DNA from: Chlamydoabsidia padenii | Lineage: Eukaryota > Mucoromycota > Mucoromycetes > Mucorales > Cunninghamellaceae | NCBI GenBank assembly: GCA_025330725.1 | Contig: JAIWND010000006.1 | Location: 806,001-870,000 of the forward strand | Length of the DNA stretch: 64,000 nucleotides | Reading direction: 5' to 3' | Shown: positions 10,465-24,223 of the stretch, piece after piece | Position numbering within the stretch: position 1 is the stretch's first letter | Layout of the letters: every line of letters starts with the position of its first letter | The notes under the pieces: generated by a model | What the model was told of the DNA's origin: nothing | The model's input: only the letters and a program-made list of their open reading frames with translations | The model's database searches: none | Made by a program: the position numbers and the translations under genes

Positions 10465-12261
10465 TTAGTAGTTGGACATTGATTTTTCAAAGATGGAAGC
10501 GATTTGTTCGGCAGCAGGTTCACCAGCAGGGGCAAGTTTAGTCACCCGATGTTGAGGCAAGGCACCTTCCACCAAGGCAGGGATATAAGAAGAATCGTAA
10601 CCAAGAGCACCCAGACCGTTAGGAACACCAAGATCTTGCAAGAATCGAGTCAATTTTTCAGCCAAGACTTCACCAGCCATGGATTCCTTGATGTGAGCAG
10701 GATCGGCACCAAATGCGGCGGCAGCGTCAATGTGACGATCGGGACAAGCAGCGGCAGTGAATCGGAAGACGGAAGGGGCAGTCAATGCTACAGAGACACC
10801 GTGAGGCTAAACCAAAAAAAAAAAAAAAAAAAAAAAAAAGTTAATGATGATAATATTGTCTTCAGTAAACCCTGTATCACTGTCCCCCCCCTTTTTTTTT
10901 CTTCTTGACTTACCACAATGGCGTGTTCAACATTATAACCAGGATGTTTGTATGTCTTGTTTAAACCGGAGATGGGGTAACTTAAGCCATGGCAAAGATG
11001 GACACCCTAAGTATCATCAAGTCAATCAGTCAGTTAATTTACTATTAATATCACCATTACTATTTATATCATTGCCCTATTCCAACTTACAGCATTTCCA
11101 AAACCAATACCAGCAAAGGTAGCAGCCAACAACATTTGACTTTGAGCTTCAAAGTCACTGGGATCTTTGACGGCACGAGGAAGATATTTGACGACCATAC
11201 GAAGAGCGTGTAGAGACCAAACATCGCTGATTGGGTTAGAGCCTTGGTAAGCAGGACGTTCGATAGGATCCTTAGGGCGAGGAGAGCGTTGATTGTAAGG
11301 CAAAGCAGTATAAGATTCCAAAGAATGACACAAGACATCCAGACCAGAAGCAGCATGGACTTGAGCAGGCATAGAGCGAGTGTTCAGAGGATCAACAATA
11401 CCCAACAAAGGCTTCAGGGCACGATGAGCAATCCCGGTCTTGGTCTTGAGAGGTTCGTAATCAAAGATAGCCGTACCAGTGGTTTCAGATCCAGTACCAG
11501 CCGTGGTGGGCACCGCGATCAAGGGCTTGAGATTCTTGCGGATCGGAAGACCTTTACCAATAGGAGCGTTGACAAAGTCCAACAGATCGGCTTCAGGGTG
11601 TGCACTATACAAACTGGCGGCCTTGGCAGTATCCATCACCGAGCCACCACCGACAGCGACAAAGGCATCAGGGTTGTGTTCACGAGCAAAATCAATGGCG
11701 CTCTTGAAACTACCATCCGTAGGTTCTACGCGCACAGTATCATAGAGCACATAGTTGACATTGTTCTTCTCCAAAGATTGAATCACCGCCTTGAGAGGAT
11801 GTAACTTGGCAATCTATCATTATGTAATAATAAAAACGAAGTTCAAGCCTTTTTCTTTTTTAAGTACTCCACAACTTACGTTTGCATCAGTATAAACAGC
11901 TACTTTCTTGGCTTTAAGGTTGTTGAGATCTTGACCTACTTCACTATAAAACACATATATATAAAAAAAAAGAATAACTTCTTTAGGATGCTTTGGTTCA
12001 CTCCCTCTTCCAGGTTTTTTAAAATTACCTTGTGACGCCAGGTCCAAAGCGAATGTTACTAGCAGCCATTTCAAAAGCATAATCAGTGTTGTTGTCTTGA
12101 GCAGATGCATAGTTGCGACCATATTTGAGCATATTGCTGAATGATGCTGCAGTAGGTGCAAAGTGTGAATGGGCGTGGGAATGACAAGGACAACTGTTGG
12201 ATCCAGCTTGTAAAAGGCCCAAGAGTTTGACGACATTAGAACGAGAAGCTGCTGCTGCCAT
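10465..12261 (-). CDS. Hydroxyacid-oxoacid transhydrogenase, mitochondrial (iron-containing alcohol dehydrogenase family)
   Basis: Five exons on the minus strand (12261-12029, 11943-11880, 11813-11091, 11006-10914, 10806-10465) give 484 aa. Homologous to animal ADHFE1/HOT, which oxidises 4-hydroxybutyrate to succinic semialdehyde while reducing 2-oxoglutarate to 2-hydroxyglutarate in the matrix. Support: dehydroquinate synthase-like Rossmann part with VAVGGGSVMDTAKAASL (about residues 147-164), AVPTTAGTGSETTGTAIF, and the metal-ligand regions ASGLDVLCHSLESYTA and GVHLCHGLSYPISG plus NVEHAIVPHGVSVA. The first 75 residues are basic and Ser/Ala-rich, fitting a mitochondrial presequence. They contain a CPCHSHAHSH cluster before DYAFEMAASNIRFGPG; animal homologues, as I recall, have a similar Cys/His cluster. 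The intron before exon 5 has a long T tract by its acceptor. Confidence 0.93.
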
Positions 12262-12828
12262 GTTGAGATATATATGTAGTATACACGTATATATATATAT
12301 AAAAAAAGAGAGGGGTGGATTGATGTGAAGAAGAGAGAAAAAAAAGAAAGAGCGAAAAAAAAAAAAAAAGGAGCTAAAAAGACCCACTGTGCGGTTTGGT
12401 GATTTCAAACGCCGATAGAAAGCTTTCGTTCTTTATGCACTGTGTGACAAATCACACTCTCTCACCCCGCAACTTTAAAACATACCCCGTGGGAATTATT
12501 TTCTTTCACTGTTAACTGTTGACTGATGCCACACAGCATGAAGAAACTTCCTACAAGACAAGATGCTGCTTTTGGTTTACTTTTGCTCAGTATCCTTTGA
12601 CTATATCTTTTAATGGTGGGAGGGCAGGGGTCTATTAACCATTTTGCGCAAATTAAAGTCCAGCTTCCTTTTTTGGTTTATTTTGGATTTGAAGAGGGGT
12701 AATTTGCGCGTGTGAGAGAGGGATCATCCCTGTCGGCTATGGTTTTAGGCAGACTAAAATCACTTTCCCAATATTAGTAAAATCAACCCCACCCCACTTT
12801 ATTGTCATCAATAGCCTAGTCGGAATCA

Positions 12829-12867
<39 letters not shown>

Positions 12868-12968
12868 AGAGAAGACAGTGTCAATGTTTATGTTTATTGT
12901 TACTGATAAATGTGGGAATAAATAACAAGGCACAACTATAACTAGATCTATATGTAATTAAGGTGATT
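12262..12968. promoter_or_regulatory. Promoter of the transhydrogenase gene; no other gene seen
   Basis: A motif A-like box ATTTCAAACGCCGA is at 12402-12415, about 140 bases upstream of the minus-strand ATG. A T tract of about 36 bases lies at 12831-12866, near the 3' end of the ITC1-like gene. Confidence 0.5.
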
Positions 12969-13543
12969 CTATTTCGCAAGCTTGTTGGTGTAAGAGGTCC
13001 AGGATCCAGGAGTGTAATGAGAGATCGTCTTGGTTCTTGTGCTACGCCGTGTCGTTTCCACCGCTGATGCCTGCTGATCCTACAAGTTATGATATAAAAG
13101 ATGCTTTTCATTAGTACTTTTTCATTTTTCCATTTCGAACTTACCGATGAATGTTTCTTCATACCAGCCATTAGTTCAGGTAGATGCTTTTGCAGTTCCC
13201 GCTTGAGTAGGTATTCGCGTACGCCTTTCGGATTCATCCAAGCTAACAAACCATCCAACTATGTATTAATCATTCATCAATTAGTATAATCACACTCGTT
13301 TCTTTTTTTCTTCTTCTTCTTTTTAAATACTTACAGCATCTGGATCATCAAAGGATTCCCACCACTCCAAATGGTCACTTCCAATCATGCGGTCGATTTC
13401 GTTTTCCAGTAGAGTAGCTTTATCAGATAACCCTTGATGTTTCATCAGTTGACAAATAAAGTGCAATCCACCTCCATGCCCGCATAAAGAAGTGGTGGCT
13501 TCTGTTGTCGTTTTATTGCTAATAGTGCTGTCAGTGTTGTCCG

Positions 13544-13574
<31 letters not shown>

Positions 13575-16500
13575 AGAGCTGGTTAAAAGCATGGAGAGAT
13601 CAGCAATGCTGGGGCTTTGTACAAAGAGTTTTCCTGATCCATGAGCATGGCTACCACCAATGTTGTCCAGATAATAATACCGATTGTAAAACCGATCGCG
13701 CCCCAATGGCTTGAATCGTAGTGTGCTGTATTTTCGCATATCCCGTTCAACTTGATCAAGCTATTCGAATCATCACAAGGTGGGTTAGTATATCACATCA
13801 TTGTATCCCCCTTTTTGTTTTTCAAACCTTCTTTTGCACCAAGCGTTCTTCATTTTCCAGTTTCTTGCGTGCTGCAGATCTAGCCCGTAGTTCTTGATTT
13901 CTTTCTCGTGCTTCTTGTTGTTGTTGGTGGTAGAGTTTCTTGCGTTTGGCTTCTTCTTGTTCTCGTTCCATTTGCTTGCGTTTGAGGATGTTTTGGCGAG
14001 TTTCATGCCTGGACACATGAGCAGCTTCTTTTTGGATTCGATCACTATACATAAAAGTGTTAATTCATACGGTTATTCGTTTTCATTTTATCATCCACTT
14101 GCATATTTTCTTCATTTGCGCTGTCTTGATCCGAATCACCTCCAGAGTCGCTACTATCTTCGGTCTGGCCGGTCGGTGAGTTGGTAGGTTCATTGGTATT
14201 GGTTACATCTTCGAATCGTTTTTCAAGTTCATGTCGTTCAGCTTGGCTACAAAAGAAGGCAGTATACCATTAGACATTCATTAAACATCTGTTTATTTTT
14301 TGATCATGTAACTTACAGACGTTTCCGATCCCTGTTGACCTCGATTTTTTGTTTTCGTAGTTCGGTGAGTTCTTCTTGGCATTCTTCAATATAATCCCTA
14401 AGGTATTACCAAAGCATCAAAGTGTTAGTACAAAAAGCACTTTTGAGCCTTTTAAACAAACTTACTTGATATCCGAAGTTTCATTCACCGCATGAACCAG
14501 TAGTTGTAGAATGGCCAGTTTGTCTTTCAAACCAAGACGTAGGTAAGCATGGCCCCTTTCCTTCAAAGATGAGTTTAGTCGAGGCACCAAGCTACACAGT
14601 ATATTGTCATATACAGTCATATCTTCGTCCAGTTCTATAGCCAACTAGTTAAAAGAGAAAGAGAGTAAGTAAGATTATTGTAGTGTTTCCTTTATCATTT
14701 AATTACTTACATCGTTTATACAACCAATCAAGACATCTTCCCAACCTTCGCGGTCGTTTCCTTTAGTTATAGGCTTGGAGTCCCATCCATTACCAATAGC
14801 GATCACCTCTTCACTGGCAACACCTCGTACCAAGCATGGATGTTGTTGCTTTTTTGCCCCTATTGTAGTATTGGAGTTGTTGTGTAAGAGATTAGCTTTG
14901 GTGGAGTTTCCGTTTTGTCGAGATGTTGCCTTTGTTGTGTTATCAGTGTCATCTTCTTCGTCACTGTTTTCTGGTGAATATGACGAGTCACTGCTGAAAT
15001 CTTGTGTGGTATGTTGTGGATGAAGAAGAGAAGACAAACGAAGAGCCCGAGGATATCCAGTTGTGGAAGCAATAGTACCAGGAAGAGACAAAGTCGAGAA
15101 GGATTGATGATGACCGGTCTTGATTCGGTGTCGGATGATACAATTCAAGAGGGAGACAATAACTTCATACACCATTTCCCTTTTTTCGTCTACTGAGGTA
15201 CAACGGAGTGCTGATTCAAAGTCGTCCAAAGTGAAGGGAGACAGATGCAGTGGGCGTGAGAAGACATTGAGGAAGCTCCACACCATTAAAAATGCACCAA
15301 AGTAATTAGTCGCCACCGTTTCATGAGTTGCCTTCGGTCTAGGTGGTAGATCGCCTGTAGGATTCGGCACCTCCTTGTTTTCATTACCAGAGCCAATGGA
15401 CATGTCTAGGACTACGGTTGAATTCACAAGAGGAGGGTTGCGTCGATAAGAAGGTATGTCGAGATCTTCCATAGGGTATTTGAGCTGTATTTCAAGTCTT
15501 CTAAATTGTTCCATACGACTTTTTTCAGTAGGCACTCGTTGAGTCGTTGAACCTTCTGTTGATGATGTTGTACCCGCCATTTCCAATTCCTTTCGTCTTT
15601 CGGCTGCTGCTAGTGATCGCATTTTTCGTGATTTGCTGTAGGCGAGTGATTTTGCTGTTTCCAATTCCTCTGGTAGTGTAGTGTCGATCTGGAATCGTTC
15701 AGCAAATTGGTCCTGCAAAGAAAATAGGTGAGATCAAACAGTAATTACTTTTAGGTTTATTGGTCTAACTTACGTTTACAGTCCATGGTGCACCCAAGTA
15801 AGTTTCCTTAACAAGTGATTCACGTAGAAACTTTTTAAGCAGATTCTTCGAGAAGGATAGTCGGTCGCGCCTATTAACAATAAAGTCATTCCGATTAGTA
15901 TTAAGATTAACATAAGTAATTAATCATGGACTTACTTGATGTCCTTACGAGTGACCGTATCGATATAATCATCCATGGCCTGAAAGTCTTCGTCCACGAG
16001 TTGCACCTTGTATTTTGCGTCATCGGAGGTTTGGTCTTCAAGGTTAGGGACTTGTAGAATGTTAGCGGTATACCTAATTAATAATAGTCCAGTTAGCAAA
16101 AAAAAGAAACACACGCATTGATATCCCACCCATCAAGAAGATTACTTACAATTCCCCATCATCCCATATACAGCCAACTTGTTCACCTGGCAAATAACGA
16201 TTGATAAAGTAGCTGTATACATCTTCCACCACAGCATCCAGTCGAGTATTTTCTAATTAAAACAATAAACAAAAGGAGGGTTTAGTATATATACGAATAG
16301 AATACACACAAAGACATGATATTAGTACTTACGAAACTGTGCGCGTTTCAAGATCGCCTTTTGTAATTCCACTGGCAACTTGTTCTGCACCTTGTCTTTT
16401 TCGATACGTTCACTTTCCAAGGCTTCAGCATAAGTGAGATTGGATCGGCCACTTGATTCGCATTGCCAAATAGGTTGACGGTAAAGAGTGATACGTTCGA

Positions 16501-16707
16501 GATATTGTCTATGATATAAAATGAGTTATTAGGATACGAGTTGGTCTATTGTAACATTAGTATGTAACATGGCACTTACGGATAATCATCAAAGATTTCA
16601 TGTGTCAAGGGTGAATACCAAACAGATCGTTTTCTGGATACCTTGTCTTTGCGATCAAGTAGTGGTGGATCGATCGTAGGAAACTGTTTTCGTTTCAAAA
16701 GAGGCAT
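12969..16707 (-). CDS. ISWI chromatin-remodelling complex subunit, ITC1/ACF1-like (WAC, DDT and WHIM regions)
   Basis: Thirteen exons on the minus strand give 971 aa in one frame. Exons: 16707-16580, 16508-16333, 16252-16150, 16073-15936, 15870-15774, 15712-14711, 14644-14466, 14397-14317, 14246-14103, 14044-13828, 13760-13335, 13258-13145, 13079-12969. Itc1/ACF1 proteins partner the Isw2/SNF2H ATPase and guide nucleosome spacing. The N-terminus (MPLLKRKQ..SVWYSPLTHEIFDDYPQYLERITLYRQPIWQCESSG) is a WAC domain. YFGAFLMVWSFLNVFSRPLHLSPFTLDDFESAL is a DDT domain. A charged coiled-coil (exons 8-10) precedes GRDRFYNRYYYLDN and the WHIM-like C-terminal region. No PHD finger or bromodomain is visible, so it resembles yeast Itc1 more than animal ACF1. 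A GTT trinucleotide tract at 13546-13572 encodes poly-Thr. Intron 9 (14045-14102) is GC-AG, and intron 10 has the weak donor GTTTGA. Confidence 0.9.
14045..14102 (-). other. GC-AG intron in the ITC1-like gene
   Basis: Minus-strand donor GCAAGT, acceptor TATAG. The adjacent GTGGAT donor gives an immediate TGA; the GC donor keeps phase 2 and the reading IDRIQKEAAH. Confidence 0.8.
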
Positions 16708-17400
16708 GTCTATGAGAGTAAAATAAAAAAAGAAGAAGAGAGAGGTTAAAAAAAGTCGAGAAAAGTAAAAAAGTGGCTTAAAACGACGCGACAATAAATA
16801 AAAAGTCCACACATAACCAAGATACCTAGTCGCGCCGAATAAAGCCAAAAGACAAGCAAGATGGATGACATTACCTTTTAAAAAACAAGAAGAAGTGTTA
16901 TAAAGGATGATATTGCAATAACGACGTTAAAAAGTAAAAGAGATGAGGAATAAGAAGAGATAAAGTTGGCAAACAAACTCAAGGAATGTAACCACTTTTT
17001 TAAAAAAAAGTTGAATAAAGCAAAAAGAAAGAAGGAGAAGAATCGGAATAGAAAAAAATTAAAAAGGCCGTGATCGGGATGTGAATTTACCTACGATCGA
17101 GATTTTTTGACATGCATGTCTGAATGAGTTGGCATGACTACAACATGAGGAATCAAGTTGGCCACTGTTATAAAGTCAAATAGTCTTTTTATATGTAGTC
17201 TATAGTAAGAAGGACATATGTCTTTATTAAGCATAACAACAGTATAGAATAATGTAAAGGGTCAACATCAGTCAAAGAATGTAACATCAAGATTGCTTTA
17301 TTGTTTGGTTTGTAATACAACATAATCAACAAAACAGAAGGGAAGAGATGATACTATTAAGTTTATAAGAGATAATCTTGATAGGAAGGAGGGGTTGTGC
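16708..17400. promoter_or_regulatory. Promoter/5' UTR region of the ITC1-like gene
   Basis: Purine-rich on the plus strand. Contains CGGGATGTGAATTTAC at about 17078-17093 and CATGCATGTC near 17112, a variant pair of motifs A and B. A non-coding 5' exon is possible (ACATTACC at about 16869 could be a minus-strand donor) but is not demonstrated. Confidence 0.4.
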
Positions 17401-18094
17401 TTAAGCAGTGGTGGCAGCTTTGGCTTGAGTACCTATACACACGCAAAAAAAAAAAAAGATGATTGAGATAGTGTCCCAAGTATTCCCCAACCCCTTTTGT
17501 ATAGTTCCACTTACCTTCACGGAAACCATTCTTGAAACGACGGTGGACAACCTTCAAGTATCGCATACGACCAGTACCGGTGGTCTTTCTTCTCTTGCCC
17601 TTTTCGGACCAGTTGACTATGTATAATATAAAAACAAAGGGGGGATGATGATAATAATAGGTGTGAGTCGATAATTGTTGTATATATATGAATATGGATT
17701 AGTCTTACAGGATCGGATCTTGGCAGCGGGATAACCGCATTGAGCACAGGTCTTCTTTTGCTTGTGGTAAGAGCGGTCACCGCAACGACGGCACAAAGTA
17801 TGCGACTTGGTGTGGCGTTTACCAAACGAAGAGGTACCCTTAGTCTATTGTCGCATCGATTGGTTAAAAAAAAATAAAAAATAAAAGAGAATATTAGTTC
17901 AATGTACCTGAATTGACCTTGTCACCCCCCCCCCATTCCCAAGCTGTCAATCATCCATCCATCCATCCATCCCACTTCACATATTTTAATGCATCCCAGT
18001 TATTTGATTTGACTATTCATCCATCCATTCATCTATCCACTATTCCGATTATCCTATCCACGTTATCTTTTTTCGTTCTATGTGACATTACCAT
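17401..18094 (-). CDS. RPL37: 60S ribosomal protein L37 (eL37)
   Basis: Coding exons on the minus strand: 18094-18092 (ATG only), 17844-17709, 17616-17515, 17432-17401; 90 aa. The protein reads [45 protein letters not shown] and ends [16 protein letters not shown]. The CRRC...CAQC zinc finger binds rRNA in the large subunit. The first residue lies on a separate mini-exon: ATG directly followed by donor GTAATG at 18091, with a 245-base first intron. That ATG is inferred from the need for a start and the splice signal; exons 2-4 are certain. The first intron carries the CATC-type repeat described below. Confidence 0.93.
17953..18039. repeat. (ATCC)n tetranucleotide tract in RPL37 intron 1
   Basis: ATCC repeated five times at 17953-17972, then a second, less regular block of CATC/CATT units at about 18018-18039. 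Both lie inside the first intron (17845-18091) of RPL37; on the coding strand they read GGAT. Confidence 0.85.
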
Positions 18095-18393
18095 ATTGGA
18101 TATGTAAAAGTGAAAGGAAGATCCCACATAGCGAAAACCCACCCTACCGTTAAGAACCCCCGACATTTCAGTCGGCGCGTAAACATCCGTTCACCCTTTT
18201 GCCTACACATTGGGACGAGGCTGCATTTTACATTTGATTGATGATCCCCTGAGATGGCAAGAGACAAATCATGGACGATCAATAAAAGAAGGTTTATTTA
18301 AAAAGAGTAATATATAACAAATGTTATATATAAAAGTAAATGGGGAGTGGGGGGGGGAGATCAAAATACATATAACACAAAAAACGTCAAACT

Positions 18394-18433
<40 letters not shown>

Positions 18434-18492
18434 TACGGACATTCCTATAACTATCTGAGTATACTACAACCAGTTAAAATGCCAAGAGGTAA
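18095..18492. promoter_or_regulatory. RPL37 promoter and 3' end of the protease gene
   Basis: CCCCCGACATTTCAGTCGGC at about 18157-18176 contains a short inverted CCGAC...GTCGG pair upstream of RPL37. A (TA)n microsatellite is at about 18394-18428. Confidence 0.45.
18394..18428. repeat. (TA)n microsatellite
   Basis: About 17 TA dinucleotides in a row in the 3' flank of the aspartic protease gene. Confidence 0.9.
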
Positions 18493-20107
<1,615 letters not shown>

Positions 20108-20563
20108 AGTTAAAAACAATAAAAAGAGAAAAAGAAAAAGTAAAAGATAAAGGGGAAGAGAGGCAACTAAAAGGTCGACATTTTTATTTTAATTTTTTTT
20201 GTCAGTTGACCAAATCCCAACGGCGTTTGAAATGTTACCCCCCTCCTGAGATTGATTCATGCTGTTCCCACTATACAACGTCATACATCATGACTTTATA
20301 TAACCCACTATGGTTACTCCATTTGCTCCTATTTTGCAACAATATCGACATAAACAACATCACAGTAGTCAAATTGGTTTTTATTCGATTAAATTGGTTT
20401 AAAGAGAGAAAGAGGCACAACATTTACAGTTAAAAGAGGATAGATATAAAGAGCATGTGTATATGATATGTATAAAAAAAGAGGATAAAAGAAAAATAAG
20501 TATAAGACTAATTAAGATGGATTAATCCTACACTAGTGGGCAAACAAGATCATCGATATGGCT
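20108..20563. promoter_or_regulatory. PEP4 promoter and 3' flank of the DUF2433-RRM gene
   Basis: CGGCGTTTGAAAT at 20221-20233 is a motif A-like box in reverse orientation, 114 bases from the PEP4 ATG. The rest is AT-rich and holds no supported ORF. Confidence 0.5.
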
Positions 20564-21902
20564 TCATTTTGGTGGTGGTCTGAAACTGCGGCCTCTTGTA
20601 TTACGTCCACGCCGATTATCGTTGTATCCTTGTGGTGTTGATCGATTAATAGTCAATCTATTATCGTTCAATACCTGAAGTAAGAGTCATGAGTAAGAAA
20701 GAATCACAGAAACAATGCAGTAACAAGATGACCAAAACAACCAAGTTACTGCTTTTTGATTATTTGATTTACCTGTCCATTTTTCGCCAAGGCAGCTTCA
20801 TAAGAGATAGGATCAGTCAAATCGACATAACAGTGTGATTTGGGTAGCTTGGTTTCTGGGTCAATTGGGATACGCACATCGGCCACCTAAACAAAAAGAG
20901 AAAAAAGAGTTTGTTAGCAAAAAAAAAAAAGTGCCCGGATTTTTTTGGTTCGTTACCCTTACCGTTTTAGGATCAAAAAAGTCACGTATATCATCCTCTG
21001 TCACCTGACCATTGGTGAGACCTCCGACAAAGATTGCATAAGGACTTCTTTGCTATTCCATGTTGAAGAATAAAAAGGGGAGGTTAGTAAATTGGGCATG
21101 ACACCCATTCCATATCATCGTTTGTTTTGTTTTACCATGCTACTTTGTCGTCTTGATTGCCGATGATTATTCATTTCTTCTTTGGAAACGGAGCCATCAT
21201 TGATATCAGAGTTACTGTCGTTTCCACCATTCATACTATTATTACGAGATAGGTTGGTGGGTCCAGGTTGTTGAGCATCAGGTGATTTATACTTGTCAGA
21301 AGAGGTGAATGGTCTTGGTGGGAAGGTCGCGTTGGATAAAGCAGGAGAGGATCCGGCATAAGGTGAATGAGTGTGGCTGTTGTTGTTGGAAGGATTAGTT
21401 GACATGGTGCGGCGATAAGCAAAGTTGAAGCCTTGGGATTTCATTTCTGCGCCCACGTGTCCATTGTTAATATCCAGGACAATCCAACCCATGGCGGCGT
21501 CAGGTAGATTAAAGTTCCATAGGTTTTTGAATGCGATTTCATCACGACTGCTTTGGCTGTGTTCGGATCCATCGTCGTTAGAGTCGTTCAAGGAAGGTGG
21601 TAAACGGTTAACAACATCCAATGTATTTTGAAGTAATAGAGCCTGATGTTTACTAGATAGAGATTTGAGTTTGTTAGTATATATAGATATTGTGATATTT
21701 CATGTGGTGACTTACTCTACGTAGCTTTCCACTTGGTCTTTAATAGCATCCCAAAGTTGCAGAAAGTGCTGTTGTGATTGGACCAAACGTTCCCTGTAGT
21801 GATCTTGATGTAATTGACATGAGAATTCATTGTAGATAATACCATATCTGAAATGGAGACCAGCAGAAATGGTAAAATCGGCCTACAAAAGTATATATTG
21901 TT

Positions 21903-21946
<44 letters not shown>

Positions 21947-23165
21947 AAAAGAAAACACAGACCTGATGATCCTTGTTATTAATCTTACCTTCAAATACAG
22001 TGACAGTTGGGCCAATAAACCTTCACGCCCAGGACTTGCATGAGTGACCAATATTCTTGTTTCAGATGGATCGTATACCTATTTAATATAAATATCAACA
22101 AATTAAAACGTCAAATCAGCTGATATTCTACACTTATTGTCAAGCCTTCGTTTTCTTTTACCTTTTGAGCAGTTTCTACCAGTTCACCGATTTGTAAAGC
22201 AGTCGTCCACATCATCCCAGATCCTCCAGCAATTGTATCAGTACCTATAATAAAAGAATCAACAAGCTGATTTCTCCTTACTCCCCCCCCCTTTTTTTTT
22301 TGTCGATAGTCACATACCTTCACCATTGTCGAATAACTTGTGTTGAATCACTGCTCCACCAAGACCAAAGAGTCGTAACTTGACACCACCGATATCAAGC
22401 AAATAAGAAGAAGCTTCATCCAAGATATGAAGATTAGGGACATTATATTCTCCAGATCGTAGTTTTTCCAAAATAGACACATCTTCACAAACACCCCATA
22501 CGGTATAAACAGGTACCTCCAATTGCTTTTCACCAGAGAGAAAGTCAGGGAATTCAGACAGATAGAGTTGTTGTGGAGCGGTTTCAATCGTTCGGCGGAC
22601 TTGATCAATGGGTGAGTTATTGAGTCGGCCTCGCATATGAGGAGGGATCAGTGTGCTGTATTGAATTAAATGCTTCAAGGTTCTAATTCGAATAAGTGGT
22701 AATAAAGAGATAAAACTTAGTATACAAGTAATTCCATATAAACAAAAAAAAAAAAAAAAAAAAAAGTTTACCTGTCACTGATTCGTTCCAAACTTGACCG
22801 CTCTATTAAAAGATATAAAGAAGTACACACGTTAATAAAGCCCTTCTTCAATTCACGTGAGTACTTGCCATAGAATCCAAAGTCACCAGTATGAATTATA
22901 CAATGAGCTTTAGCATCACGCGCCAACTGATTCAGTTGAGAGAGACAGCCTATCAGGTTAAAAAAGGAAGGATTAGTACAGTGTCCATTTTATAAAACTC
23001 AAAGGAGAGCATCCTTGTCCTGCACTTTATCAGTGTTTTTATGTTTTATTTTGTTGTTTTACCTTTTATGTCGGCTGTGCATAAAATCCGTTTACCATCC
23101 ACAGTAAGGATTTCACTAGGTTTGGGTGAGCTAGTCACTGGCGAAGGAATAGGGCTACCGTTCAT
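20564..23165 (-). CDS. DUF2433 calcineurin-like phosphoesterase-fold protein with C-terminal RRM
   Basis: Eleven exons on the minus strand (23165-23063, 22949-22869, 22802-22772, 22682-22318, 22244-22162, 22078-21989, 21882-21716, 21652-21136, 21052-20963, 20886-20773, 20674-20564) give 583 aa in one frame. Residues about 28-320 match the fungal DUF2433 family: [87 protein letters not shown], and VTHASPGREGLLAQLSL. A Ser/Asn-rich linker follows, then an RRM (about residues 480-560: YAIFVGGLTNGQVTEDDIRDFF and KSHCYVDLTDPISYEAAL) and an RGG-type tail (NRRGRNTRGRSFRPPPK). The usual phosphoesterase DxH and GNHD/E positions read DIK and GVCED, so catalysis is doubtful. Intron 2 is GC-AG and exon 3 is only 31 nt. 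Role probably in RNA metabolism; inference. Confidence 0.88.
22803..22868 (-). other. GC-AG intron in the DUF2433-RRM gene
   Basis: Donor GCAAGTAC after TTCTATG, acceptor AATAG. It yields [13 protein letters not shown], as in the family. Confidence 0.8.
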
Positions 23166-24223
23166 CTTGGTTGTTCTTGGGGGAGGCGTGAATGTTTATA
23201 AACGAAGGGAGTAGAGGTTTTAATGAGAGACGTATTATAAGATAAGTAGTATAAATAATAAAAAAGACTTGTTGACTACAAATAAATAAAACAATGGAGG
23301 TCAAATGAGATGATGATGAATGGAAGAAAAAGAGCAACAAAAAAAAAAAGCTTCCCCCTTTCTTTTACCTGTCGGGATTTCAATTATGCAACTGACATTT
23401 CGGGATCCTTTTCTTTCATTTAACACTTGGCTATGGTTTAACCAGAAGATAGTCGTCATCATTAGACTACTTTTTTTTTTACATGTACTTCTTTTATAAG
23501 AGGAAGACGAAGTTTACAATTAATGACAAAAACCAGGCGGGAAGATCGCATGCAAACGCTTATTTGAGGCTAATGAACGGGGTTTGAATATTTAATGAAG
23601 AACTGGTTGCCTTTCTTGTGTGAGTATCATTAAACCAAAGTAAACCTGATTGTGAGTTGACAGCAAGAAAACACTTAATTACCGGGTATCAAGTTTTAAG
23701 AGAAAAGAATCCACTTGAAGTGAAATCTTCTCTATCGGTAATCAAAAGCATACCGTTTAGATCAACCACTCGGATCATGTCACCGAATTTTTGAATCAAA
23801 CAACTTTTTCATCAGGTTTACTTGCTACACACTGAATTCCACTCAACATCTACGTATCATTATGCTATTATAACAATGTGACACCAACACCAGCCATAAT
23901 TTACCTAGTTTGAATCGTGAGAAACAATTCTACTACTCTGTTGTTTATGCATTGATGTCTTGGGGCAAATGAATGATGATGCCTTCGAAATGTTAAAGAA
24001 AAAAAAAAAGTAGATGGCGCAAGCTCTTTACAATAGCATAGGGGTTGGAACACCTTTGGTGATTGCGTGCCATGGGCTGAATTTATGCAATTGAGTCGCC
24101 GCTCAGGGACCACCCCATCATGACTCGTCGCCTCACGGAACAATCAGCTTTAAATTCCCATCATCATGTTTCTTTACTCGAGAATACCGTATTTATATCC
24201 ATTGTCCCATTGTTTTGAGCTCA
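23166..24223. promoter_or_regulatory. Promoter of the DUF2433-RRM gene; otherwise no gene seen
   Basis: A composite of motif A and motif B is at 23371-23390 (GTCGGGATTTCAATTATGCA), followed by TTTCGGGATCC at 23398. From 23480 to 24220 no ORF or splice pattern was convincing. Confidence 0.5.
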
